Made by a program: the position numbers and the translations under genes. DNA of 64,000 bases from Phytophthora colocasiae (taxonomy: Eukaryota > Oomycota > Peronosporomycetes > Peronosporales > Peronosporaceae): the NCBI GenBank assembly GCA_018806915.1, contig JAGKQI010000048.1, forward strand, positions 558,001 through 622,000. The letters are read 5' to 3'. Shown here piece by piece: positions 1-9,275 of this stretch. Under the pieces are notes generated by a model. It saw only the letters and a program-made list of their open reading frames with translations. It was not told the origin of the DNA and did no database searches. Within the stretch, counting starts at the first letter, position 1; the number at the start of each line of letters is the position of its first letter.

Positions 1-2303
1 GCGTCGAATGCTGTTTGGTGCTCGGGGCGCCATGACCACATGGCGTCTGCCTTCAGGAGTTGAGACAGCGGTTGGATGGTCAGCGCGAAGTTCTTCGAGT
101 AATGGTGAAGATACGTCGCGAGCCCCAGCCACTGCCGGAGCTGCTTCTGATCCTGAGGCGCGGGCCAAGCGCAGATGGCTTCAATCTTCTCGGGGTCAGC
201 ACGGACACCTTCCTTGCTGACGTAGCTCCCGAGCACTGGGATCTCGGGAGCGCAGAAGATACACTTCTTCAAGTTGGCGTACAGCTTGTTCTCTCGCATC
301 ACTTCGAACACCTGCCGCAGGTGTTGCAGATGCACCTCGACGTCCGTCAAGCCTCGTTCAGCACGGCTGTGGATGAAAATGTCATCGAAGTAGCTGGGCG
401 CGAAGTCTCGGTACGGGCGGAGCAAGTTCGACACCATGCGGTTGAAGGTAGCAGGAGCATTCTTTAGCCCCTGTGGCATCACAAGCCATTCCCAAAGCAT
501 TCCACTGGGCGTGCTGACTGCAGTCAGCGGTACGTCATACTCCCGCATCAAGATCTGATAGAAGCCGTCCATCAGATCAATCGCGCTGTATGTGGTGCTG
601 CCCGACATGGTGTCGAGCACCATGTCCTTCCTCGGGATCGGCGTCTGCGCCGGGATGGTGGCATCGTTGAGCTTATTGAAGGCGTGGACGATCCGCCATC
701 CACCGGTTGCTTTCTTCACGCAAAATGTCGGACTGGAGTGCGGGGACAAACTCTCACGGACGTGGCCGGCTTGTCGGCGACCCTCGAAGAAGGCGTCGAT
801 TGCTTCGACTTGATCACGGGGAAGCGGCCACTGTCTCGTCACGCAATACTTCGCACCAGGCACTAGGTCGATCTCGTGTCGAACTCCGCGGTCCGGTGGA
901 AGGGCGGCTGGCACCTTATCAGGGAAGATGTCGATGAACTCGCGAACCAGTGGGGCGACTGGGTTGCCGGCGGCTTCGAGTGCCGGCAACGACTGAGCCA
1001 AGTAGCGAGCCTCGCGGGCGGACTTAGGCTCAGCGCCTTTCGGGCGTTCCCGGGTATTGGACGCTGGGTCACCAGCGTCTACATCGACAGCCGCGATCGT
1101 CGCGGTGTTGTCCGCGACGATCATGCAAACCTGCTCGATCTCACCATGCTTCAGATCGCGGAGAAAGTGTTTCCAAGACAGACCAGGCAACTTGGTGATC
1201 TCAGATGCATCGCACGGCGGGCGTGCAACTTCGACATTGTGCATTCGCGGGATCGATGCCGCGTCATCCCCCACCAGAACGGAGATAACCTCGGAGTCAG
1301 ACGCGTCTGACTCATTCGGAGGAGCGCGGGGTCGCCGGGGCTGGCGGCGACCACGGCGACGGACTGGCCGGATGAACTCTTCCGTAGCAGGCAGTGGGAG
1401 ACCACGCTCGACCAAGTCTGCTGTACTCAGACGCCGGGACACGACATCGGCGTCGATTCTATCAGGGAGCCTCTGCTCAACCACATGCGGGAGCCCCTGC
1501 TCGACCGCGCGTGGGAGACCACGCTCAACCACACCTTCGTGTTCATCGTCAACGGAGAGCCGCTGCTCATCCGGGCGTGGGAACCCCTGTTCGACCACGG
1601 TGTTGTCTGTTGCCGAGTGCCGCTGCTCATCGGGACGTGGGAACCCCGGTTCTACCACGGTGTTGTCTGTTGCCGAGAGCCGCTGCTCATCGGGACGTGG
1701 GAACTCATGCTCGACCACGTCAGACATGTCTTGAGTCACCTGCTCAAGACCGGCACACGTCACAGGCTCGCGAGCACCCGAAGGGCCATCGCACACTTCG
1801 GATACAGCGGGAGTCATGGAGTTGGGGTCCATGACTGCAACGTGCGGCCATCGGTTGGGCGTCCCGCGCAGAGATGTCAATACCGCATTCACATCAATGT
1901 CGCGCGGGCGGACAGTTCGAGCCAACCAGTCAATATGAGGCTGGTGACGAGCAAGCCACGGGATACCGAAGACACAGTCGAAGGATCCGCTCAACTCGAT
2001 CACCAGAAAGTCATCGGACCCATGGAAACCGTCGAACTCGTAAGAGAAGGTGGCAGAACGCCGCGGGAGACGCCGCGGCTTCCCGTCAGCATACTTTACA
2101 ACCATGTGGCCGGGGCCGTCCCTAACTCGCGTGTCCGCCGGTAACACCGACAAACTCTCGGCGCGAACGAAGTTGTTCGTCGCGCCTGAATCCAGCAGGG
2201 CACGAAGCGGACGCTTCGCGCCTTTGACGTGTATACTGAGGATGATCAGTCTCGGGTCACTGCCGGAGGTGGTGGCAAAGAATTGCGCATGAAGCACAGG
2301 GGG
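1..2303 (-). CDS. pol: Pol polyprotein (protease-reverse transcriptase), partial
   Basis: Open without a stop from the gag UAG to the window edge, about 767 codons. A retropepsin with active-site LLDSGATNNF lies near 2175-2210. A charged, repeat-bearing spacer follows at about 1380-1730. The reverse transcriptase starts near 1000: TGGWRIVHAFNKLND, then SAIDLMDGFYQI (first catalytic Asp), then the catalytic YFDDIFIHS near 370-395, then the connection region. RNase H and integrase are beyond the edge. It shares the gag frame, so expression as gag-pol would need readthrough of the UAG, or the UAG is a point mutation. Confidence 0.9.
1558..1720 (-). repeat. 60-bp tandem repeat inside pol
   Basis: Two full copies and a third partial copy of a 60-bp unit with few mismatches (starts near 1558, 1618 and 1678). 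The period is a multiple of three, so the reading frame is kept. Each unit encodes a variant of FPRPDEQR-SATDNTVVE in the linker between protease and RT. Shorter, more diverged VVE/LPR-type units continue to about 1440. Confidence 0.85.
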
Positions 2304-3419
2304 CTAGGAGGAGGATCTGCCACCAGCGATCCGTCTTCCACATCGCATCCAGTAGGGCGCCCCGCACCTACTGGTCGTCGCCGTTTTTTTTGGGTCGGCG
2401 GCCATATCATTCGCATCGTCGGCAACAACGTGTGCGAGTACCGGAGCAGGGGCGCGGCACACAGCCGCGCGGTGTCCGAGTTTCCGACAGCGAAAGCATC
2501 GAAGAGGGCGTGAACCGCGACCAGTATTCGGAGCTGGACGGGCAGATGTCGTCGGCGAGCTGTCATGCCGACGACCGCGATAATCTTGGATGGCGTCAAT
2601 CTCCATCGGCTCGGGCTCCGTAGTTGGAGGTCTGGTGAGAGAGAATGCCTCGGAGGCGGACACGCTGTAGTCTTCTCGCAGCGCTGTCTCGAACGCTTCC
2701 TCCAGCGAGTCGGGCGTCTTCCGAGTCAGATAGAAGCGCTGGTAACCAGCGTTCATGCCAGAGATAAAGACATGGACTTGAGTCGCCATGTCCACCGGAT
2801 TTGTCGTGATGCACGACACCAAGTGACGAGCCCGTTGGATGTACTCGAGCATGGACATCCGTCCCTGCTTGAGCGAGAGGAACGCCGAGCGTTGAACACG
2901 CTCGTCTTGAGGGGGCTCAAAGGCCAGGCGGAGATCGCTCTTCAGCGATTCCATCGTCGAAAAGCAGGAGGCGTCGGCAACAAGCTTGCCGAGCGCCCAC
3001 TCCTTGGCCTTCCCCGTTAACTTGGACAAAAGGAACCGGGTACGAGCGAACTCGGTAGACAGCTGCCGAGCTTCGATCGCGATGTCGATCTCACAGAACC
3101 AGCGGTTCAGCTGGAGGCGAGCGGCGCCATCGCCGCTGTAGCAGGAGACATCGAGTTTCACGATGTCAGTCTTGTTCTTGGTCGGCGTGGGAGTCGTCGC
3201 ACGCCGACGCAGGTCAGCGAGCTCACGCGCCATGAACTCGTGAGCAGCCAGTCGTTGATCTTCTTCCGTTCCGGCAGTCAGCAAGGTCTTGATGACTCCT
3301 TCTCCGGACACCGCGGCAAGGCGGTGTAGCGCCTCCCACTCGAAGGCGGACAAGTGGGGAAAGCTGGCATGCTCGAGGGCAGCACCAGCCCCTTCGGTGA
3401 AATAGGAAGCGTCATTCAT
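2304..3419 (-). CDS. gag: Gag polyprotein of the short-LTR retrotransposon
   Basis: A 371-residue capsid/nucleocapsid protein that would package element RNA. A retrotransposon gag domain lies at about residues 100-250 (LNRWFCEIDIAI, LTGKAKEWALGKL, LEYIQRARHLV). A single CCHC zinc knuckle, CFRCRKLGHRAAVC, is at residues 308-321. The ATG is 33 nt after the LTR. The frame closes at one UAG (2304-2306), and the protease-RT frame continues in exactly the same register beyond it, so gag and pol are one frame with one stop. An A8 run at 2384-2391 lies in the gag tail. A -1 shift there meets a stop at once, and a +1 shift stops just before the protease. Confidence 0.9.
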   Translation of the reverse strand: MNDASYFTEGAGAALEHASFPHLSAFEWEALHRLAAVSGEGVIKTLLTAGTEEDQRLAAHEFMARELADLRRRATTPTPTKNKTDIVKLDVSCYSGDGAARLQLNRWFCEIDIAIEARQLSTEFARTRFLLSKLTGKAKEWALGKLVADASCFSTMESLKSDLRLAFEPPQDERVQRSAFLSLKQGRMSMLEYIQRARHLVSCITTNPVDMATQVHVFISGMNAGYQRFYLTRKTPDSLEEAFETALREDYSVSASEAFSLTRPPTTEPEPMEIDAIQDYRGRRHDSSPTTSARPAPNTGRGSRPLRCFRCRKLGHRAAVCRAPAPVLAHVVADDANDMAADPKKTATTSRCGAPYWMRCGRRIAGGRSSS

Positions 3420-3437
3420 GGTCGTGTGGACGGACTA

Positions 3438-3452
3438 CAAAGTGCTACCAGA
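3438..3452 (-). promoter_or_regulatory. probable tRNA primer-binding site
   Basis: Directly after the LTR the minus strand reads TCTGGTAGCACTTTG. The TGG shortly after the LTR end is what a site pairing with a tRNA 3' CCA would show. The priming tRNA is not identified. Confidence 0.5.
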
Positions 3453-3615
3453 TGTAACGGGGCGGTGCTTCTTGTAAAATATAACTCTGGGTTGGTTTAG
3501 AAGGTGATGGCGGCCTTGGAGCCGCCACAGCCACCAACCTATAGCTAGCAGAGATTGGCCGCGGTTCAACCAATCGAACCGCGGCGTGTGACGGGTATAG
3601 TGAAAGCCCGTCACA
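3453..3615 (-). repeat. 5' LTR (163 bp)
   Basis: On the minus strand the segment begins TGTGACGGGC and ends CCGTTACA, giving TG...CA termini. It starts abruptly inside the START-like coding sequence and is followed by a primer-binding-like stretch and the gag start. The partner LTR is outside the window, so the target duplication cannot be checked. A length of 163 bp is short for a Gypsy LTR. Confidence 0.75.
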
Positions 3616-4193
3616 CCCGTGGCTTCATCGTCAATGATCCCTGTACCATCCAAGAATACGAAGTCTCGTGGTCGGATTACCCGACGTAGTATAGCTGGAG
3701 CGAAGTCGGATACACTCCACTTGACGTAAAGCCCGTCCACAGGGTTTTCTGGTGTTGCGTGGTAGATCTCACACAAAATCTTCCCATCCGCGATCTTGTC
3801 GACCATGTAGGCCGACTTGATACGCATGAGCTCCATGCTGCAGTGGTGCATCCCGTACATTTGATCATGTAGGGACCCATCGATTGTACCAACCGTCAGG
3901 ATACCATGTAGTTTTTTCGAGAAGGTCATGGAGCCTACGCTCTCTCGCATGGAGTTTCTTGTAGCTGCAGGATCTCCAAGCTCTCGGTCCAAGTAGGATG
4001 CTAGTCCGTCGCGTTTCTTGATGAATTTCCAACGTGTGTCATCGATAAAGCCTTCCAGTGGCGAGCTACGAAAGGCGCTGTATTCTACCATCGCATCATC
4101 CACAAAAGCTCGCGCCAAGTTCTTGAGCGCGTCCTGGTCATCCAGAGGCAGCAGCAGTGTAGGGAAAGTGTCCGCTGGTAAAGGGAACTTCAT
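3616..4193 (-). pseudogene. START-like domain gene, truncated by LTR insertion
   Basis: Starts MKFPLPADTFPTLLLPLDD, as does the gene at 31758. About 192 residues of native sequence remain before the LTR; reading on gives about 60 LTR-encoded residues. Segments shared with the two other START-like genes here include RWKFIKKRDG, a G-T-[IV]-x-G-[ST]-L-x-D block, a KSAYMVDKI block, and RPRDFVFLDGTG just before the break. START domains usually bind lipids, and in these relatives a FYVE-type zinc finger follows. The C-terminal half, if it survives, is beyond the left edge. Confidence 0.8.
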
Positions 4194-4226
4194 CTCTTAT
4201 CGTCTGCAAGGAGATCGTCAAAATAC

Positions 4227-4236
4227 TAAATGAAAG
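4227..4236 (-). promoter_or_regulatory. oomycete-type initiator (Inr)
   Basis: The minus strand reads CTTTCATTTA about 35 nt before the ATG at 4193, matching the oomycete initiator core TCATTYY. It supports that ATG as the start of the truncated START-like gene. This is a motif match only. Confidence 0.45.
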
Positions 4237-5008
4237 GCAGCCAAGTGGTGGCGGGCGACCACCGTCGATTCCTCGTTTTCCTCCCTCTCAGTGGGAGCAA
4301 AGTCTCAGCTAAAGGGAAGTGGCGCTACCCAGGCAGAAAGCCAATACGTTACGTCAGGTGTCAGATGTACAGATGTTGATGGGGAGGTACCGCCATATCT
4401 GCAGAGTGGAGTCACTGGCTCGAGGTGTCAGTACCATGATCGTGCCGAAGCCATTGTCAGTTCACCATCGCTGGACTACAGGACATATGAGGAAACCCTC
4501 ACGCATTCGTCCGTTCTGCAGCAGAACTTCTGCTCGATCAGCAGGTTGTGAATGACTGCTTCGCGTCTTGGAAAAGACCTCTGCATGAAGACTCTGGTTG
4601 TTAAAGCGGACAGGCGTTCCGTCTCAATCAATTGTAAGCTGTCAGCAGTCTGACTCAACGCTGTTGCAGCGCCGGGTACGCACAATCACTATCTCTCTAG
4701 CTAAAGCCGGCCACGGATACGATGCGGCGGGCTAAAGGTGCTCAGGAATCGCTTCAGGTGTTTTGTTGAGTAGTGTCACCACCAGTCCCCAAGTCAAATG
4801 TTACACGAAAAACACTCTCATTCCATTGCTTTTAACACGACGATTATGATAATGTACAATACAAAAATTCGGAAATATTGTCTTCACAACGTCAAGCGTA
4901 GGTATGTCCCATTTGTGCAACTGCGTTTTCTACCGCTTCGGATTGGCTGATAATCTTTGAACACGTCATGATTGGTTAAAACAATCATTTTCTGGACAAG
5001 TCGAAGTG
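4237..5008. other. intergenic, no gene recognised
   Basis: Only short overlapping ORFs with no recognisable domain. The stretch from about 4780 is AT-rich. No tRNA, LTR or inverted-repeat structure was seen. Confidence 0.5.
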
Positions 5009-5641
5009 CTAGACGTGTTGAGTGCTACATGGGTGTCCGCCATGAATGTGATCAGGACGCAGAGCTAACAAAATACTAGACACAGAGAGCTGCCTACCAT
5101 ACACTTTGTAAATCTTGTCTATCGCAGTGTCACTCGTGTATCCGGAACGGACGAGGGTCGCTACTGTATCCCAGAACGCTTTCTGTCTTGAGTAAGCAAA
5201 CTTATTCGCGCCTCGCTCCTTCGCAGTAAAGTCTTTTGCTGTCCCCAACACCCAACGTGGTGTTCTTGCCAGAGCTCAATCAGGTCTTTGGGTCTCTTTG
5301 ACAGTCGAGCAACAGAGTCTCGTTGTGACGTTGGTTGTTAGCTGCATTCCCTGCTGTTTGCTGAGTGACTTCGTTTGACACAGTTACTTGACGGGGGCTG
5401 GTCGCACTGATTCTCGTCGTAGGATTGCGTGAATGTTTTGTAATTCTCGTTGCATCACACTTCGGGTTCGCTGCATCTCGCTCATCACATCATCCACATA
5501 TCGGCGTCCAGCAGCGACCTGTGAGTGAAGAGCTGCATACTCAAACTTTTTCACTCTCTTAATCAACTTGTTTACTTCATCAGAGCGCGTCGGATTGCCT
5601 TGCTTTGTGACTTGATCCCATATCATGTTGACCCGTGGCAT
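5009..5641 (-). pseudogene. degraded GCR1_C-like / Crypton-type recombinase C-terminus
   Basis: Two minus-strand pieces in order. The first (5641-5384) has MIWDQVTKQGNPTRSDEVNKLIKRVKKFE and a helical stretch. The second (5251-5009) has NKFAYSRQKAFWDTVATLVRSGYTSD and a YKVYGRQLSVSSILLALR tail. Between them a broken frame still reads DCQRDPKDLIELWQE. From memory this arrangement resembles the GCR1-like C-terminal domain found in oomycete Crypton tyrosine recombinases. No catalytic recombinase domain is present here, so this is a remnant. The family call is tentative. Confidence 0.4.
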
Positions 5642-8455
5642 GAACGATGAGCTGCCAATTCTCAGAAATACAACATCGGTTGTAAACTACCGGTAATGGG
5701 AGCATAATAGAGATAAGCTTTTCAGACGATCACTACTACTCGGGTCATGAGCATCTCACGGTGTACAGGGACACAAAAGAACCACAAACGCGTAGCATCA
5801 GGTCGATGTGCACCTTTCACTACCAAAAACGCTTTTAGTGGAACAGCCAGATCATCTAAATCGATTAATAATACACGCACATCGGACGCCATGCACTCAC
5901 GAAAAACCCCTCAAAACGTTCGTGTACGTCGCACATTGACGATCCGTGCTCTGACATTTCGTTCATAACCCTGATATCTCTACTCTGAATTGCCAAGACT
6001 CTGAACACCAAGGTACAGGCTCTGATACCAACCAAGATTCAAGACCATACTGAAACCAATCTTCCTGCACAGCGCGTGAACCGCCAATTCAGCTTCCCAA
6101 GCCGAATATATCGTATAATATTGATCTATGTACAGAGGAAACCTAAGTTCGAGTCACGCAATCAATTGACAGGTATACAAGGCTCAACAAAACTCTTGAG
6201 GATCCGTCCGGTTGTTCCTCATGGATTATCATTGGCTGAAGATTGTACGGCATGGTATGATACCTGACTAGAAATCTGAGTTCAAGAAGCAAAACCGAGC
6301 TCTAGCTAATCATGAGTCTGCGAAGTGTGCAATGAACAGCACTGTGATGCACGTCAGGGAAGAGTAAGAGATAAATTGTACCGGATTCTTGATATTGACC
6401 TCCTCCCAACATTACAAGGTGTTACTTGTAGTCCTTTCTAAGTTGTTCAAAAAAGAAGGAGGGGGGGCTGGGCAACACACTCCTTTCAGCGCGCCTCGAC
6501 ATTAGCACGTTTGGGCCCGTGTCATGAAGGTATACGAGCGTCAGCTGGAGTACTGTATGACCTGAGGTGGTTTGAAGCTATCGTGGGAATTTGGATGCTA
6601 TACGTAATACTGCTCGCAAGGCGTACTCGACGTCGCGAAGCTGAGTTAACATGCATATGGACCTCTGCGCCTTTTTTCCTGCACATAAACATCTACAGAT
6701 GCGCTTTACTTTATTGAAGATGAAATTGACTTGATTCGGTAACTGCAACGACACAGGTGGCAATCAGTGCCCGTCAGCCGATGAGCACAGTATTTCCTTC
6801 TTTCGTGTGCACATGGAAGATCACAGGTACCGATGCGGACGCACACATAAAGTTCTGGATAGGTAATACGTCAGTGTTTGCTCGCAATAACCACAAGGTT
6901 AGTTGGAACAGCTATGCCCAAATGAATCTTCGCAACCTTGAAGTATGTAAGGTTTCACATAGCTTTTATTCTGTTGGTTTTCACGTTGCAGATGCAGGAT
7001 GTGGGAATCGGCGATTTTTGCTGCCGAGTTTGCTAATTTATGTTCTGTATGGAATTGTGTGCATATCCCAACCGATTATCGCAATCGGTTGCGTCTCAGA
7101 GCGCTATTACGCACTGGAGCCCTCACTCATTCATCTAGATAGCAGTAGTCTCGAGTGTGAGTCCAGTGAAGCGTCAGGTGTAAAAGGATGAGTTTAACAC
7201 TGTTTTAGTGCAAAGAATGTGCACAAGAATGGTGCATTCGCAGTGTATCCGTTGAAGAATGGCATGGACATCCCGGTACCAATGAAGGACCTACTCGACG
7301 ATTAGGTTGAAACTCTTCACGGTACGCTGGTGCCACAAAAAAACTGAGTGAATGCCAGTCACGCCATTGTACACGTGGAATTTGACGATTCACAAATCAA
7401 GTATCAAACACCTACCTCTAACCGTGTGACTATCTTTAAGAGTCTGGATCTTACTCTGCCTCACGATCAGCTTTTGTTGGGTGGTTCGCTGTTGGAATAT
7501 TTTTTTCCTGCTTAGAAAATCCGAATGCTTATTCATTGGTGGACAAGTGCACAAGTACGTTTTACGACTATCTGTGATTTATTTTTATGATCGCGATGAG
7601 CAGGTTGCAAACCCGAAGAAACAGATGAGCGGTATTATGCTGAAAGGGGCGAAAAGCAACCTGCTTGGCCGGGAGGAGGTGAAGTAGTCGGGAGGCAAAT
7701 TGATTTGTCCTCTGAGAGCAACGCTGGGTACACAGGCCGCCGCCATCTTCGGTACCAACGAGAACACATCGGTACTATAGCTAAGACTTAGTAAAATCTC
7801 GTCGAAGACTACCGCGACCATAATCAATACACCAGCAGGTCGATCCTTTTCGTTATTTGACACAGTGCAAACTGGCGAAGCGACAGAGCTGCTAAATGTA
7901 GGAGCTGATTAACTAGCAACAAAAATCATGGGACACTGCCTTTCCAACGTGTTCGAATATTACCTGCGCAATGGGTCTACTTAGACCCACTATGTGACGT
8001 ACACGTGCGCTTATGTGTGAGGAAGCGTGCAATTATATTAGACTTTAATTAAATCAAATATAAACGGATTAAAATGGCAAATACCGTACAATGCCAATTA
8101 TGGGACCTCCTAAAACTGTATTTCTAAAGGTTCTGCCAACGTGTGGTTAAGTGGAACCCCGATCATTTATTGGTAGAACTTTCTACAAATAACATGCACA
8201 AATGCACGCTAACCACTCAATGATGTGGCTCGTCCATGTAGCCATTGGTGTGTACAGCACACCAAGGCCTGAGGCCCATTTCCAACCTCTAACAGTTATT
8301 GCAACTGTTAGAGTTACAAGTGGTACATCCAATTGTACGTGTAACCCCGTTACACCATCCCCCCGTTATGATTCGACGTATCGGTCTCGACACATCAATC
8401 GACAGAACTTGGCAAGGTCGTCAAGTCCCCGAGAGAAATTCGAGTTCATTCTACG
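5642..8455. other. intergenic, no gene recognised
   Basis: Nearly 3 kb with only short ORFs. The longest (6757-7191, plus, 144 codons) contains one hydrophobic stretch (LLPSLLIYVLYGIVCISQPI) but no recognisable family, and its codon use is not host-like. No clean terminal repeats were found. Probably decayed repeat sequence. Confidence 0.45.
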
Positions 8456-8605
8456 ATGAACTCGCTAACGTCCACGTCTCCGTCCGCTTCTGCGGACGCA
8501 CAAGCCTCTCCTGCTGCCTCTGCAACAGGAACAACAACCTCAGCAGTGCTCACTAGTAGTGCTGCTTCCAGCGGTTCGACAGAGAAGCTCTCTGTCGCCG
8601 AGTAA
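8456..8605 (+). CDS. short Ser/Ala/Thr-rich ORF, possible retroelement gag start
   Basis: A 49-codon ORF beginning MNSLTSTSPSASADAQ after a region with TGTTAGAG and GTTACA-rich sequence. It ends at a UAA, then HALQKEKHAKKKYSFAY continues in the same frame. A low-complexity N-terminus before a basic segment resembles gag starts of retroelements in this kind of genome, but no LTR pair or pol sequence is present. It could be noise. Confidence 0.25.
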   Translation: MNSLTSTSPSASADAQASPAASATGTTTSAVLTSSAASSGSTEKLSVAE

Positions 8606-8929
8606 CATGCTCTCCAAAAGGAGAAGCATGCGAAGAAGAAATATTCTTTCGCATACAAATAGTTTTATGCGACGATAAAAGTGGTCTCACCAAACTTTTT
8701 ATCGTGATCAGATTTGTATGCGCAGCCTTTCATAAGGGTTTTGGAAGGCGCCCAATGGGTATCCAGAAAGCGGGGTTGGTATGTGACCTTTTGGTTATCC
8801 TCTTGGGTGTCGTTTGTCTTCGTATACCCTGTGTCTCATCAGTGGGTTCCTTTTAGTTTGATCAGATCCAAAGTACCAAAGTAGTAGAGTCCTCTTCCAA
8901 CAGTTAACTAAAGTACTAGAGATAGTTAA

Positions 8930-9271
8930 CCCCTTCGCGAACACAGTGACTTTGTATACTATACAAACTCAAGACAATTGAAAATGGTAGGTAGCAAAAC
9001 GCCTCCTACGGCGTGTAGCCATTTCGAAGGATCGGCGGCCGTTAAGATGGCTACAACACAGATGGGAGCAAAACGCTACCTTCGAAGCCTTTTAAATAAG
9101 CTCTGCTATTGGCCAAAACAAACTTGAATCTGCGAGTTCCAAAACACGCTAGTATTTACGCGACCCTTCGACTCGATGGTAGCATGTTGCTACCTTCGAG
9201 TGGGTCCAAAATCATCCACTTTTTGCAAAGACTGTCGTTGGGAGCAGAATGCACCCATTTGCGCGAAAGGG
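8930..9271. mobile_element. piggyBac-like MITE, copy 1 (342 bp, intact)
   Basis: Flanked on both sides by TTAA (8926-8929 and 9272-9275). Termini are inverted: left CCCCTTCGCGAACA, right (reverse complement) CCCTTTCGCGCAAA. It has no coding capacity of its own, although an ORF beginning MAKTNLNLRVPKHASIY overlaps its right half. A second copy lies at 13803-17673. An internal TTAA at 9042-9045 is the site that is occupied in copy 2. Confidence 0.85.
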
Positions 9272-9275
9272 TTAA

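Larger units (their letters stand above)
1..3615 (-). mobile_element. Gypsy-type LTR retrotransposon, 5' part, runs off the left edge
   Basis: Reading leftward on the minus strand the order is a 163-bp LTR, a primer-binding-like site, gag with a CCHC knuckle, an aspartic protease and a reverse transcriptase. RNase H, integrase and the 3' LTR lie outside the window. Gag then protease then RT fits both LTR superfamilies, so the Gypsy call rests on the RT style (YFDD box, MPQGLKNAP-like palm) and is an inference. The LTR boundary falls inside a START-like gene, which it truncates. The open pol frame suggests a fairly recent copy. Confidence 0.9.

Noticed and set aside
2246..2599. minus-strand ORF overlapping the gag-pol junction as a separate gene or frameshift product
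   Set aside because: It ends just before the protease begins and has no domain; the protease is in the gag frame, so a +1 shift would not reach it.
6757..7191. 144-codon plus ORF as a membrane protein gene
   Set aside because: One hydrophobic stretch, no host-like codon bias, no homologous family recognised and no promoter-like motif close by.
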